This document shows positions 54,240 through 62,316 of a stretch of DNA of 64,000 bases, piece after piece. The DNA lies in the NCBI RefSeq assembly GCF_001688725.2, contig NZ_CP015401.2, forward strand, positions 124,001 through 188,000, given 5' to 3'. Origin of the DNA: Bacteroides caecimuris (GTDB lineage: Bacteria > Bacteroidota > Bacteroidia > Bacteroidales > Bacteroidaceae). Position 1 is the first letter of the stretch. Every line of letters begins with the position of its first letter. The position numbers were made by a program, and so were the translations under genes. The notes under the pieces are model-generated. The model was not told where the DNA came from. It did not search any database and worked only from the letters and a program-made list of their open reading frames with translations.

Positions 54240-56306
54240 TTATTGGTTATAGCGAATACTTACATACATCAGGCCACTGGTGCTGTTGTTGTTAATGCTG
54301 GCGGTATCGTAGGTTGTGGTTGTTCCGGCTTTGTTAACGGAAGGAATCAGTCGCAAGTAGACGGAGGTTTTGCCAAGCAAATCAAGAGGTAACTCTATGT
54401 TGGTGTTTTTCCATGCATTCAATTGTTCATAAAGGGTGTTGCCCCATTGCACTACATCCGGGATGGTGTATTCGCCTGCTTTATTCCATATCCCGTCTGG
54501 ATTTCCGTGTTCAGACCATTCTACATTCCAGTAACGAGGTGCACCAATGGCATAGTTTAATGTAGCAAGCTGTAATGAAATGTGTGTGGCAGTGATGCCG
54601 GAAGTCGATATTTTTATCATCCAGCTGTTTGCTCCTGTAGTTGTCCACCAGTTTTTAGTTTGAAAAGCCAGATTCAGAGTACCGGAAATAACTCCTTTGG
54701 TGGTTCCGGTGATTTCTCCATTGACGAAAGGACCTACATGGCCGTAGTCGGGCGCAGCTGTAGGAGTAGTAGATGTATGCCACAACTCGCCGCTTCCGTA
54801 TGAAGGAAGTACTTTGGTGCCCGAAAGTTTGAATGCATTCCATTCGGCAATGATTGTGGAGAAACTATTATCTTTTGACAGGTCGATTTTTATATCTTCG
54901 CGGGAGAGGTGGCGCATCTGATAGAGCCCGATATTTCCATCCTTTTCGAAGCGGGGGTATTCTTCGTGTACAATGATGCCTGAAACAGTTCCTGAACCTT
55001 GTGGCAACACACTGCCGTCACGACGGTAAGTACAGTCGATATTGGTCATTAGGAACATGCTTCTTCCTTGATTGTCGTGCATTAGCAAAGGATATCGGTC
55101 GACACGCTGTACATTGTAGCTGGGGCAATAGCCTTCGTTGAAAGGGGTGAAGGAACCTTTGTGGATGGGAAATTCGCAGTTCTTTAAGGTCACGAACGTG
55201 TAAACATCGTTATCAGTGAGCTCTGCCATCGTGCGTTCTTTTTTTATAATGTTTGTTGCGTCTCCTTTCTCCTTTGAAATAAAACTTTTAAGTCCCATAT
55301 CTGTTAATGTGTAGCGTTGGGGCATGTCTTCTTTCTTTAGAGTTAATCCTTTTAGCCAGATTTTTACTTTTTCGAAAGGCGCAAAGTCGTTCAATTCCTT
55401 GGTGTCGAAAACCAATGCAAACCCATATTTGCCATCAAGGCTCTGTATGTAGCTCGTACGGTAAGTTGTAGACATGTCGATTTTCGTTTTGTCTAGTTGG
55501 GTGTTGGCAGCATTATTTGCTCCTGTTGCATCACAAACTATTATGCCTTCGATGGCTATGTCATCGTCAATTGTCAGCGTTCCGGCAGTAGCTTCCACCA
55601 TTTTGCGGACTTCGGCAAAAGAGATGGTTCTTGTAGCTTTGGTACCTCCCATTTCCATTTGCCCAATATTGAAGTCGGTAGTGTAAGGCTGTCCCCAATC
55701 GTCAGTATAAGTAATGTGGAGGACGGCATTACGTTCGCCTACTTCGGGCTCATTGGCAGCCACTTTTACTTGCATCTTGTTCATCTCTTTATTGAATGCA
55801 AGTTGCGAAATCCATTCGTTGCCTTTGTCATAATCCACGGTCATCGCGATGCGAGTGCTGTCGCTGGCGGGAATATTGGTGTTGAGTGCTACTTCTATCT
55901 CCTTGCCGGTAGCGGGGACGTCGGTCTTCTTGTCCGAAAAGGAAATGGAAGGTGCTACACCATATTGGTAGATATAAATAGTATCTGCTTTTACCTTGTT
56001 GGCGAGCTTTACAATCACTTTACCTTTACGAGGAAACTTTTCATTTGCTCTCCAAACCAGATTGAAGCTTCCGTTTCCTTCTCCTTTTTTATGTTCGATG
56101 TTAATCCACTGACGGGTCAAGGAGTCGCGTTCCACTATCCATTCGCAGGTTGCTTTTAAAGGTATTTCACGCCTGCCGGCTTCCGATGATATGTAGATAC
56201 TGGATGCATCGCCGGTAGTTATTATTTCCTGTGTTTCTTCGTCGTTACACGAAATATAGGAAAGTGACAGGAGCATCATGCTTGTATATAAAAATATATT
56301 TTTCAT
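54240..56306 (-). CDS. BACON/DUF5689 surface lipoprotein (copy 1)
   Basis: A 688-residue lipoprotein with the cysteine in YISCNDEETQ, a surface-export pattern. Residues ~30-120 are a BACON domain (ATCEWIVERD, DTIYIYQYG); ~125-215 hold a second one. Residues ~225-465 match DUF5689 (TIDDDIAIEGIIVCDATGANN, FVTLKNCEFPIHKG). The C-terminal beta-sandwich ends LMYVSIRYNQ. Domain order matches the paralogue at 44660-46969. No catalytic residues are seen, so it is probably a binding protein. It lies 14 bp before the lipoprotein EEP gene. Confidence 0.75.
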   Translation of the reverse strand: MKNIFLYTSMMLLSLSYISCNDEETQEIITTGDASSIYISSEAGRREIPLKATCEWIVERDSLTRQWINIEHKKGEGNGSFNLVWRANEKFPRKGKVIVKLANKVKADTIYIYQYGVAPSISFSDKKTDVPATGKEIEVALNTNIPASDSTRIAMTVDYDKGNEWISQLAFNKEMNKMQVKVAANEPEVGERNAVLHITYTDDWGQPYTTDFNIGQMEMGGTKATRTISFAEVRKMVEATAGTLTIDDDIAIEGIIVCDATGANNAANTQLDKTKIDMSTTYRTSYIQSLDGKYGFALVFDTKELNDFAPFEKVKIWLKGLTLKKEDMPQRYTLTDMGLKSFISKEKGDATNIIKKERTMAELTDNDVYTFVTLKNCEFPIHKGSFTPFNEGYCPSYNVQRVDRYPLLMHDNQGRSMFLMTNIDCTYRRDGSVLPQGSGTVSGIIVHEEYPRFEKDGNIGLYQMRHLSREDIKIDLSKDNSFSTIIAEWNAFKLSGTKVLPSYGSGELWHTSTTPTAAPDYGHVGPFVNGEITGTTKGVISGTLNLAFQTKNWWTTTGANSWMIKISTSGITATHISLQLATLNYAIGAPRYWNVEWSEHGNPDGIWNKAGEYTIPDVVQWGNTLYEQLNAWKNTNIELPLDLLGKTSVYLRLIPSVNKAGTTTTYDTASINNNSTSGLMYVSIRYNQ

Positions 56307-56317
56307 AGTTCCTTATC

Positions 56318-57418
56318 TTATTCCTCTAGTAAGTAATAGTATACGTCATCCAGTCGGTAGACATGGAAATTGTCGACAAACACACGGTTGTTGCCTGTCG
56401 AAAGGGTATAGTCGCCTCCGATAATCTGAATTTTGGTGTTAGCGGTAATGGGGCGTTCGGGGGTGCTTACTACATAGAAATCATGTCTCCCTTTATTCCA
56501 CATTGTGTGGAGAACGTCTGCATCAAGAGGGTCGTAATAGTCAAGACTGACTGTCTTTGTAGTGGTGTGAGTCTCGGCAAATTCTCCTCCATTCAATATG
56601 TTTATGGTTAACTTGTTGTTGTCTTTTTCTCCGTTTTCGTCCATATAGGCAACTGCATCGAACGAAACGAGAAGAACCGAATCTCTTGCGATGTCAGTCA
56701 TATAAGGAGTGAGGAGGTCAGCACCATGTCCTTGTTCATCACCAAGGCGGATGAAACCGAATTTGCCATAACAGTAGGCTTTGTCGGCTCCATTAGCAAT
56801 GGTGGACGACCAATTGTATTCTTTTTGGGCTTTTGTCCAGTCGCCAATCAATTTTTCATTGCTTGTTACGTTTGGCGAAGCAGTGGACGAGCCATATTTC
56901 AACCATTCGAAATTTTCACTTAAACGAGTTGTGAATCCTTGGCAAATGTTGATAAACTTGCCATAGTCGACTTCGGGTGAGGTAAATGACAGGGTAGCAG
57001 TACGACGTTTGTAATCTTTGGTTTGCGCGTCCCACGTAAGACGCCATTCGTCTTCTCCTGTCGCTTCATTCCGCCCTGTTTTTTCTGCCTTTAACCAATT
57101 TTCAATTATTTCTTCTTTTTCCTGCTCATTAGCTGGAGTTTTACTCTGTATCAGAACAGAATAATTTGTGTTTGTTTTTACAAAAATAGAAAGCTGTCCG
57201 GCTTTTGGGGGAATGTTGAGGACTTCGTCAAGTTTCATTTCCGTTTTTTCTCCCGTTCGGCTGTCTACTTGACTCACACTGATAAATTCGTTTCTTCCCT
57301 CTTCGCCATCGTTGCAGCTTGAGAAGGAAAAAAGTAGTAAAAATAAGGTTAACAGAGGTAACCATTGCCTCCATCTTACATTTGCTGGCAAATGTTTACG
57401 CAATTTGGTTTTCATCAT
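56318..57418 (-). CDS. BACON-like surface lipoprotein, first gene of the EEP locus
   Basis: A 366-residue lipoprotein with a long charged N-terminus and signal ending SFSSC, then NDGEEGRNE. Residues ~45-165 look BACON-like (IPPKAGQLSIFVKTNTNYSV, DYGKFINICQG). Residues ~170-366 form a beta-rich region with AYCYGKFGFIRLGDEQGHGAD and the closing NRVFVDNFHVYRLDD, resembling a carbohydrate-binding jelly roll. No enzyme motif is present. Its start is preceded by a ~160-nt leader from the -7 box at 57585-57592. A surface-binding role is inferred from signal and position. Confidence 0.68.
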   Translation of the reverse strand: MMKTKLRKHLPANVRWRQWLPLLTLFLLLFSFSSCNDGEEGRNEFISVSQVDSRTGEKTEMKLDEVLNIPPKAGQLSIFVKTNTNYSVLIQSKTPANEQEKEEIIENWLKAEKTGRNEATGEDEWRLTWDAQTKDYKRRTATLSFTSPEVDYGKFINICQGFTTRLSENFEWLKYGSSTASPNVTSNEKLIGDWTKAQKEYNWSSTIANGADKAYCYGKFGFIRLGDEQGHGADLLTPYMTDIARDSVLLVSFDAVAYMDENGEKDNNKLTINILNGGEFAETHTTTKTVSLDYYDPLDADVLHTMWNKGRHDFYVVSTPERPITANTKIQIIGGDYTLSTGNNRVFVDNFHVYRLDDVYYYLLEE

Positions 57419-57584
57419 ATAAATATAATTTAATTAAAAATAAAAAACTCTTATCTCTAAATGCGGAAAGCTGTGCTATGTATATTGCATATATGAACTT
57501 CGCATTTGAAGAAGGAAATACTTGTGGCTTTCCTTTTATTATGCTTGTTGTTTCTATTTTTATCTTTATTCTATATTGATGCCA

Positions 57585-57592
57585 CAAATATA
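57585..57592 (-). promoter_or_regulatory. -7 box for the EEP Sus-type operon
   Basis: CAAATATA on the plus strand is TATATTTG on the minus strand, a full -7 match about 167 bp before the first gene of the locus. No -33 box at the usual spacing. Confidence 0.5.
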
Positions 57593-57890
57593 AATATAAA
57601 AAAACATATAAAAAAACTTTTTAGAAAGAAATCGAAAGAATTTGGATAGAGAAAGAAACTGTTTGTCTACTAAAAGCAATTCTGGACTCTCGAAATATGA
57701 GTATCAACGTATTTCTTTAATATGTATTTTATTGTAAAGTACTAAAGATATGTTTTAAGCATAGTTAGCTTCTTGTAAGGAGGAGAAATAACCCAAAAAG
57801 ATTGAATCTTTTGTTGTTAGAATGTGGAAGGGATGGTTCTACCATTATCCTTTTTTTGTCAATATAAGAAGCGGTTTCCTTTTTTTTCCT

Positions 57891-57898
57891 TTACTTTG
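57891..57898 (+). promoter_or_regulatory. Near-consensus -7 box for the GT2 gene
   Basis: TTACTTTG differs from TAnnTTTG at one position and lies 29 bp before the GT2 start. Confidence 0.35.
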
Positions 57899-57927
57899 CA
57901 TGGTAAACTGTTATATTCCGTTTTACT

Positions 57928-58917
57928 ATGCGTTACTCCGTCATAATTCCTGTTTATAATCGTCCTGATGAAGTGGATGAATTATTGCAAAGTCTTACCA
58001 TGCAACACTTTAAAGATTTCGAAGTCGTTGTTGTAGAAGATGGTTCCTCCATCCCTTGTAAAGAAGTAGTAGTCCGGTATGCAGACCGGTTGAATATAAA
58101 ATACTTCTCTAAACCTAACTCCGGTCCGGGACAAACCCGCAATTACGGAGCAGAACGTAGCGAAGGAGAATACCTTATTATATTAGATTCTGATGTCATT
58201 CTTCCCGAAGGATACTTCGATGCGGTAGAAAAAGAACTTCTCGCTTCTCCTGCCGACGCTTTCGGCGGTCCCGACCGTGCACACGATTCTTTCACGGATA
58301 TCCAAAAGGCGATAAACTATTCTATGACTTCTTTCTTTACGACCGGAGGAATCCGTGGCGGAAAAAAGAAGATGGACAAATTCTATCCCCGCAGTTTTAA
58401 TATGGGAGTTCGCCGGGCAGTGTATGAGGCTTTAGGCGGATTTTCAAAGATGCGTTTTGGAGAGGATATTGATTTCAGCATCCGTATTTTTAAGAACGGC
58501 TATGCTTGCCGGCTTTTTCCGGATGCTTGGGTGTATCACAAACGGCGCACTGATTTGAAGAAGTTCTTCAAGCAAGTGCATAACTCCGGTATTGCCCGTA
58601 TTAATCTTTATAAGAAATATCCGGACTCTCTGAAACTGGTGCATTTACTTCCTGCTGTATTTACGCTGGGAGTGGCATTCTTTTTATTAGGGACTCCATT
58701 CTGTCTTTTTAGTTTTTTGCCAATCATTCTTTATGCATTGTTGGTATGTGTGGATTCTACTATTCAGAATAAGAGTCTGACTATTGGTGTGTATTCCATA
58801 GCTGCTGCATTTATACAACTTATCGGCTATGGTACAGGCTTCTGGCGTGCATGGTGGCAGCGTTGTGTCAGAGGGAAAGATGAGTTTGAGGCTTTCCAAA
58901 AGAATTTTTATAAGTAA
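57928..58917 (+). CDS. Glycosyltransferase family 2, membrane-associated
   Basis: A 329-residue GT-A enzyme. The N-terminal domain has SVIIPVYNRPDEVDELLQSL, VVVEDGSS, and the metal-binding LILDSDVILP. The acceptor region has GGPDRAHDSF and FGEDIDFSIRIFKNGY, with the ED motif of the family. Two C-terminal hydrophobic stretches (~232-275 and ~290-310) anchor it to the inner membrane. It transfers a sugar from a nucleotide donor to a lipid or polysaccharide acceptor that cannot be identified here. It starts the right-hand plus-strand block of cell-envelope and housekeeping genes. Confidence 0.88.
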   Translation: MRYSVIIPVYNRPDEVDELLQSLTMQHFKDFEVVVVEDGSSIPCKEVVVRYADRLNIKYFSKPNSGPGQTRNYGAERSEGEYLIILDSDVILPEGYFDAVEKELLASPADAFGGPDRAHDSFTDIQKAINYSMTSFFTTGGIRGGKKKMDKFYPRSFNMGVRRAVYEALGGFSKMRFGEDIDFSIRIFKNGYACRLFPDAWVYHKRRTDLKKFFKQVHNSGIARINLYKKYPDSLKLVHLLPAVFTLGVAFFLLGTPFCLFSFLPIILYALLVCVDSTIQNKSLTIGVYSIAAAFIQLIGYGTGFWRAWWQRCVRGKDEFEAFQKNFYK

Positions 58918-58988
58918 GCCAATTTTTTTCCTATTGCCTTTATCATTAAATTAAATAAGCTTACCTTTACACCTTCAAAACCTAACAA

Positions 58989-59684
58989 ATGGAAAGTAAA
59001 CACAAATTATCCATCAACCAATGGGCACTGGAGGACCGCCCACGGGAGAAAATGATGGAAAAGGGAGCAGCAGCATTGAGCGATGCCGAACTACTCGCTA
59101 TATTAATTGGCTCCGGAAATACGGAAGAAAGTGCTGTTGAACTGATGCGACGCCTGCTTCTATCTTGTGATAACAATCTCAATTCCTTGGCAAAATGGGA
59201 AGTCTGCGACTATTCCCGTTTTAAAGGTATAGGACCGGCAAAGAGCATTACGGTGATGGCAGCTTTGGAACTCGGAAAGCGGCGGAGACTGCAAAGTACA
59301 AAAGAAAGAATTCAAATCACTTGTTCAAAAGACATCTATGAAATATTCCAACCTCTGATGTGCGATCTTGAACAAGAAGAATTTTGGGTTCTTTTATTGA
59401 ACCAAGCAACGAAACTGATTGATAAAGTGCGTATCAGTACCGGTGGAATAGATGGAACATACGCCGATGTACGTACTATCCTTCGGGAAGCATTGCTGCA
59501 AAGAGCCACCCAGATAGCTGTGGTCCATAATCATCCTTCAGGGAATATCCGTCCTAGTCAGCCTGACAAAACACTGACAGAACATATTCGTAAAGCGGCA
59601 GATACAATGAATATCCACTTGATAGATCATGTTGTCGTTTGCGAAGACGGGTTCTTTAGCTTTGCGGATGAAGGATTGCTTTAA
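58989..59684 (+). CDS. radC: RadC-family JAMM-domain protein
   Basis: A 231-residue protein of usual family length. The N-terminal half has a helix-hairpin-helix-like region (YSRFKGIGPAKSITVMAALELGKRR). The C-terminal JAB/JAMM domain has the metal motif HNHPSGNIRPSQPD and the upstream EFWVLLLNQATKLID. RadC was once tied to DNA repair, but its true role is unsettled. It follows the GT2 gene by 71 bp. Confidence 0.93.
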   Translation: MESKHKLSINQWALEDRPREKMMEKGAAALSDAELLAILIGSGNTEESAVELMRRLLLSCDNNLNSLAKWEVCDYSRFKGIGPAKSITVMAALELGKRRRLQSTKERIQITCSKDIYEIFQPLMCDLEQEEFWVLLLNQATKLIDKVRISTGGIDGTYADVRTILREALLQRATQIAVVHNHPSGNIRPSQPDKTLTEHIRKAADTMNIHLIDHVVVCEDGFFSFADEGLL

Positions 59685-59831
59685 GTTTTTCTACAATCTT
59701 TATTCCCTTTTGCAACAATTTACCATCTAGGTACGTTTTTCATATTAGTGAAGATGGAGAATAAGTGTAATATTCTTTAGGTACACGATGCTCATTCCGT
59801 ACCTAATTTTTTATGTTTCATTTTTTATCTC

Positions 59832-59839
59832 TATCTTTG
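59832..59839 (+). promoter_or_regulatory. -7 box for the MIP18-like/lpxH pair
   Basis: TATCTTTG is a full -7 match 26 bp before the chosen start at 59866. It lies downstream of the upstream-most ATG (59788), which rules that start out for this transcript. Confidence 0.55.
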
Positions 59840-59865
59840 CGATACATAACAAAATGAGAAGACGT

Positions 59866-60177
59866 ATGGAAAAAATAGACATAGAAGAAAAGATTGTAGC
59901 CATGCTAAAAACGGTATACGATCCGGAAATTCCGGTGAATGTATACGATCTTGGACTGATTTATAAGATAGATGTCTCCGATAATGGAGAAGTGGTAATT
60001 GATATGACATTGACAGCCCCTAACTGTCCGGCTGCTGATTTTATCATGGAAGATATTCGTCAGAAAGTGGAATCGGTGGAGGGGGTGACTGCGGCTACCA
60101 TTAATCTGGTATTTGAACCGGAATGGGACAAAGATATGATGAGTGAGGAAGCGAAACTCGAACTCGGTTTTCTCTAG
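59866..60177 (+). CDS. MIP18/DUF59-family Fe-S assembly protein
   Basis: A 103-residue cytosolic protein of the DUF59 family, related to SufT/PaaD and eukaryotic MIP18, which help deliver Fe-S clusters. It has VYDPEIPVNVYDLGLIY and MTLTAPNCPAADFI, with the conserved cysteine. The start MEKIDIEEK is chosen because an upstream -7 box excludes the longer frame from 59788; MRRRMEK at 59854 is also possible. The lpxH gene follows by 52 bp. Confidence 0.88.
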   Translation: MEKIDIEEKIVAMLKTVYDPEIPVNVYDLGLIYKIDVSDNGEVVIDMTLTAPNCPAADFIMEDIRQKVESVEGVTAATINLVFEPEWDKDMMSEEAKLELGFL

Positions 60178-60229
60178 TTACGAGTGATAACCTCATAATC
60201 AATCTCTTATAACTAACAACTCAAAACTC

Positions 60230-60994
60230 ATGAAGAACGTTTATTTCCTTTCCGATGCGCATCTTGGGTCTCGTGCCATAGAGCATGGACGCACCCAGGA
60301 AAGACGACTGGTGAACTTCCTCGACAGTATAAAACATAAGGCTTCTGCCATTTACCTGTTGGGAGATATGTTCGATTATTGGTATGAATTCCGGCTGGTG
60401 GTTCCTAAAGGTTATACCCGTTTTTTGGGAAAGCTTTCAGAGCTGACAGATATGGGAGTAGAAGTTCACTTCTTTATTGGCAATCATGATATTTGGTGTG
60501 GAGATTACCTCACGAAAGAGTGTGGTGTCATTATGCATCGTGAGCCGTTGACTACCGAAATCTATGGGAAAGAGTTTTATTTGGCTCATGGTGACGGACT
60601 GGGTGACCCGGACAAGAAGTTTAAATTGCTGCGCTGGATGTTTCATAGTACAACACTTCAGACACTGTTTTCCGCCATCCATCCCCGTTGGAGTGTGGAG
60701 TTAGGTCTGTCATGGGCAAAGCATAGCCGGCAGAAACGGGCTGATGGAAAAGAGCCCGATTACATGGGTGAGAATAAGGAACATTTGGTACTCTATACCA
60801 AGGAGTATTTGAAAAGCCATCCTAATATCAATTTTTTTATCTACGGGCATCGGCACATTGAATTGGACTTGATGCTAAGTGCGACGTCGCGCGTGCTGAT
60901 ACTTGGCGACTGGATTAATTTCTTCTCTTATGCCGTGTTCGACGGTGGGAATCTTTTTTTGGAAAACTATATCGAAGGGGAGACACAAATCTGA
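60230..60994 (+). CDS. lpxH: UDP-2,3-diacylglucosamine diphosphatase
   Basis: LpxH removes UMP from UDP-2,3-diacylglucosamine to give lipid X in lipid A synthesis, at the inner face of the inner membrane. The 254-residue protein has all calcineurin-like metal motifs: SDAHLGS, LLGDMFDYW, FIGNHDIW, LAHGDGLGDPD and YGHRHIELD. The length is normal. It converges with the starch gene susE; a shared terminator lies between. Confidence 0.93.
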   Translation: MKNVYFLSDAHLGSRAIEHGRTQERRLVNFLDSIKHKASAIYLLGDMFDYWYEFRLVVPKGYTRFLGKLSELTDMGVEVHFFIGNHDIWCGDYLTKECGVIMHREPLTTEIYGKEFYLAHGDGLGDPDKKFKLLRWMFHSTTLQTLFSAIHPRWSVELGLSWAKHSRQKRADGKEPDYMGENKEHLVLYTKEYLKSHPNINFFIYGHRHIELDLMLSATSRVLILGDWINFFSYAVFDGGNLFLENYIEGETQI

Positions 60995-61013
60995 TTTTCC
61001 TCATCAAGAAAAA

Positions 61014-61075
61014 CAAGATCACGTTTTCAGATTCATCCTATTCATAAGTGATGGATGTTTGAAAACGTGATCTTG
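61014..61075. terminator. Bidirectional terminator between lpxH and susE
   Basis: Arms 61014-61029 and 61060-61075 are perfect 16-bp complements, with further pairing inward (GATTCATCC with GGATGTTT). Lying between convergent genes, it probably serves both. Confidence 0.75.
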
Positions 61076-61118
61076 ATATATCGGGTTGTTTATGATAAAT
61101 CGTTCTTCTGAAAGAAGA

Positions 61119-62282
61119 TTACTTCTTTTCTCCCGTACCTGCCGTGAAGTTCAGATGTATCACATCGCCGGTTGAACCTTGTATGGAATAGCCGTCTCCT
61201 CTCTCTGCCCAACTGTCGATAAGATTGAAATCACGATAGAAGATTTCACCGTTGTGGAGTGTGAATTCCGTTCTCCACCAGTCGAGATCTGTTTTGAAGC
61301 ACATACGCACTTCTCCGTTTCCGGTCATGGCAGGAGATACGAAGTTGCCGTCTTTGGTATCTGGGACCGTAAACTTCCATGCGTTATTGAACGACCACGA
61401 ACCGCTGGTCACGTTACCGAACAGATATACTTCTGCCGGATAGAAGGTGATGGTGAACTGATAATCATTGCCTTTGACAGTTGCTTTGACGTGGAAGATA
61501 TACCATCCGGCGTTTTCTACGACAAAGTTGTCGCTGCCGCTGATTTGGGCTCCGGTTTTGTCGGTAACCGTCACGCGGGTGTCGTTAATACCGATATATT
61601 CGTCTTTCTTTGTGCCGAACTTGAATTCGGAGTTAGCATCGAAGTAAACCATTGAATAGAACTGACCGTCCATGCCGTAAACTGGAGTCAATGGCTTCCA
61701 TACTTTCCATGCGGTATCCAACATAGAACCTACAAGGAACATGGTCTTGGGAGGCGTCAGTGTACTGGCAACCTTGGAAATCAGAACTTTCGGTAGCTCA
61801 ATCACATTGGACAAACATACCCCTCTGCTACTACCTGTGATGTTGGCTTTCAGGCGGATGTATACAGCTACCGGTTCGGTGGGGAGTTCCGCTTGTTCTC
61901 CGTTTACGGCAGTCCACAAATCGAAAAGTTCACTGTTCAGTTCAGAGGCGTCTATGTCTATGGTTGTGGTTGGGTAGGTACTTCCCAATTCCGTGTAGTT
62001 GGCCTGCGTGTCATCTGTTGCTTCCGTGAAATCCTGTTCAAAGGAAACGTGTACCTTGTAGGTGGTGGCTGCCGTGAATCCGTAGTCTGGTTGCGAACAG
62101 GTGAGTTGTACGCTTTCGGCATTTTTCAGGTCGTATACGTTGTCGGCTGCATGAGCGGGAGTATCGAGCGTAAATGTGTCGGGTTCGTTCAAGACCGGAT
62201 TGCTGTCATTGTCTGTTTCGCATGCCGTGAACAAAGGAAATGCAAACGTGGCAGCCAATAATATATTGAATATTTTCTTCAT
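61119..62282 (-). CDS. susE: SusE, starch-binding surface lipoprotein
   Basis: A 387-residue lipoprotein (FPLFTAC then ETDNDSN), the same length as B. thetaiotaomicron SusE as I recall it. Residues ~30-165 form the N-terminal SusE domain (ESVQLTCSQPDYGF). Two starch-binding modules follow: ~180-285 (MFLVGSMLDTAWKVWKPLTP, FKFGTKKDEYIGIND) and ~288-387 (EVYLFGNVTSGSWSFNNAW, FKTDLDWWRTEF). Tryptophans in these modules are typical for stacking on alpha-1,4-glucan. It helps hold starch at the cell surface for SusC/D. Unlike in B. thetaiotaomicron, no susF or susG follows: the terminator and lpxH lie directly downstream. Confidence 0.93.
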   Translation of the reverse strand: MKKIFNILLAATFAFPLFTACETDNDSNPVLNEPDTFTLDTPAHAADNVYDLKNAESVQLTCSQPDYGFTAATTYKVHVSFEQDFTEATDDTQANYTELGSTYPTTTIDIDASELNSELFDLWTAVNGEQAELPTEPVAVYIRLKANITGSSRGVCLSNVIELPKVLISKVASTLTPPKTMFLVGSMLDTAWKVWKPLTPVYGMDGQFYSMVYFDANSEFKFGTKKDEYIGINDTRVTVTDKTGAQISGSDNFVVENAGWYIFHVKATVKGNDYQFTITFYPAEVYLFGNVTSGSWSFNNAWKFTVPDTKDGNFVSPAMTGNGEVRMCFKTDLDWWRTEFTLHNGEIFYRDFNLIDSWAERGDGYSIQGSTGDVIHLNFTAGTGEKK

Positions 62283-62316
62283 AATGATATTCTTTTATAT
62301 AATGATGGACTACTGA

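Larger units (their letters stand above)
57419..57927. other. Divergent control region of the EEP locus and GT2 gene
   Basis: This 509-bp AT-rich gap holds the minus-strand -7 box (57585-57592) and a weaker plus-strand one (57891-57898). The minus-strand leader contains two short inverted pairs (57459-57465 with 57501-57507, and 57465-57471 with 57527-57533) that could form alternative stems. No regulator gene is present. Confidence 0.4.
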
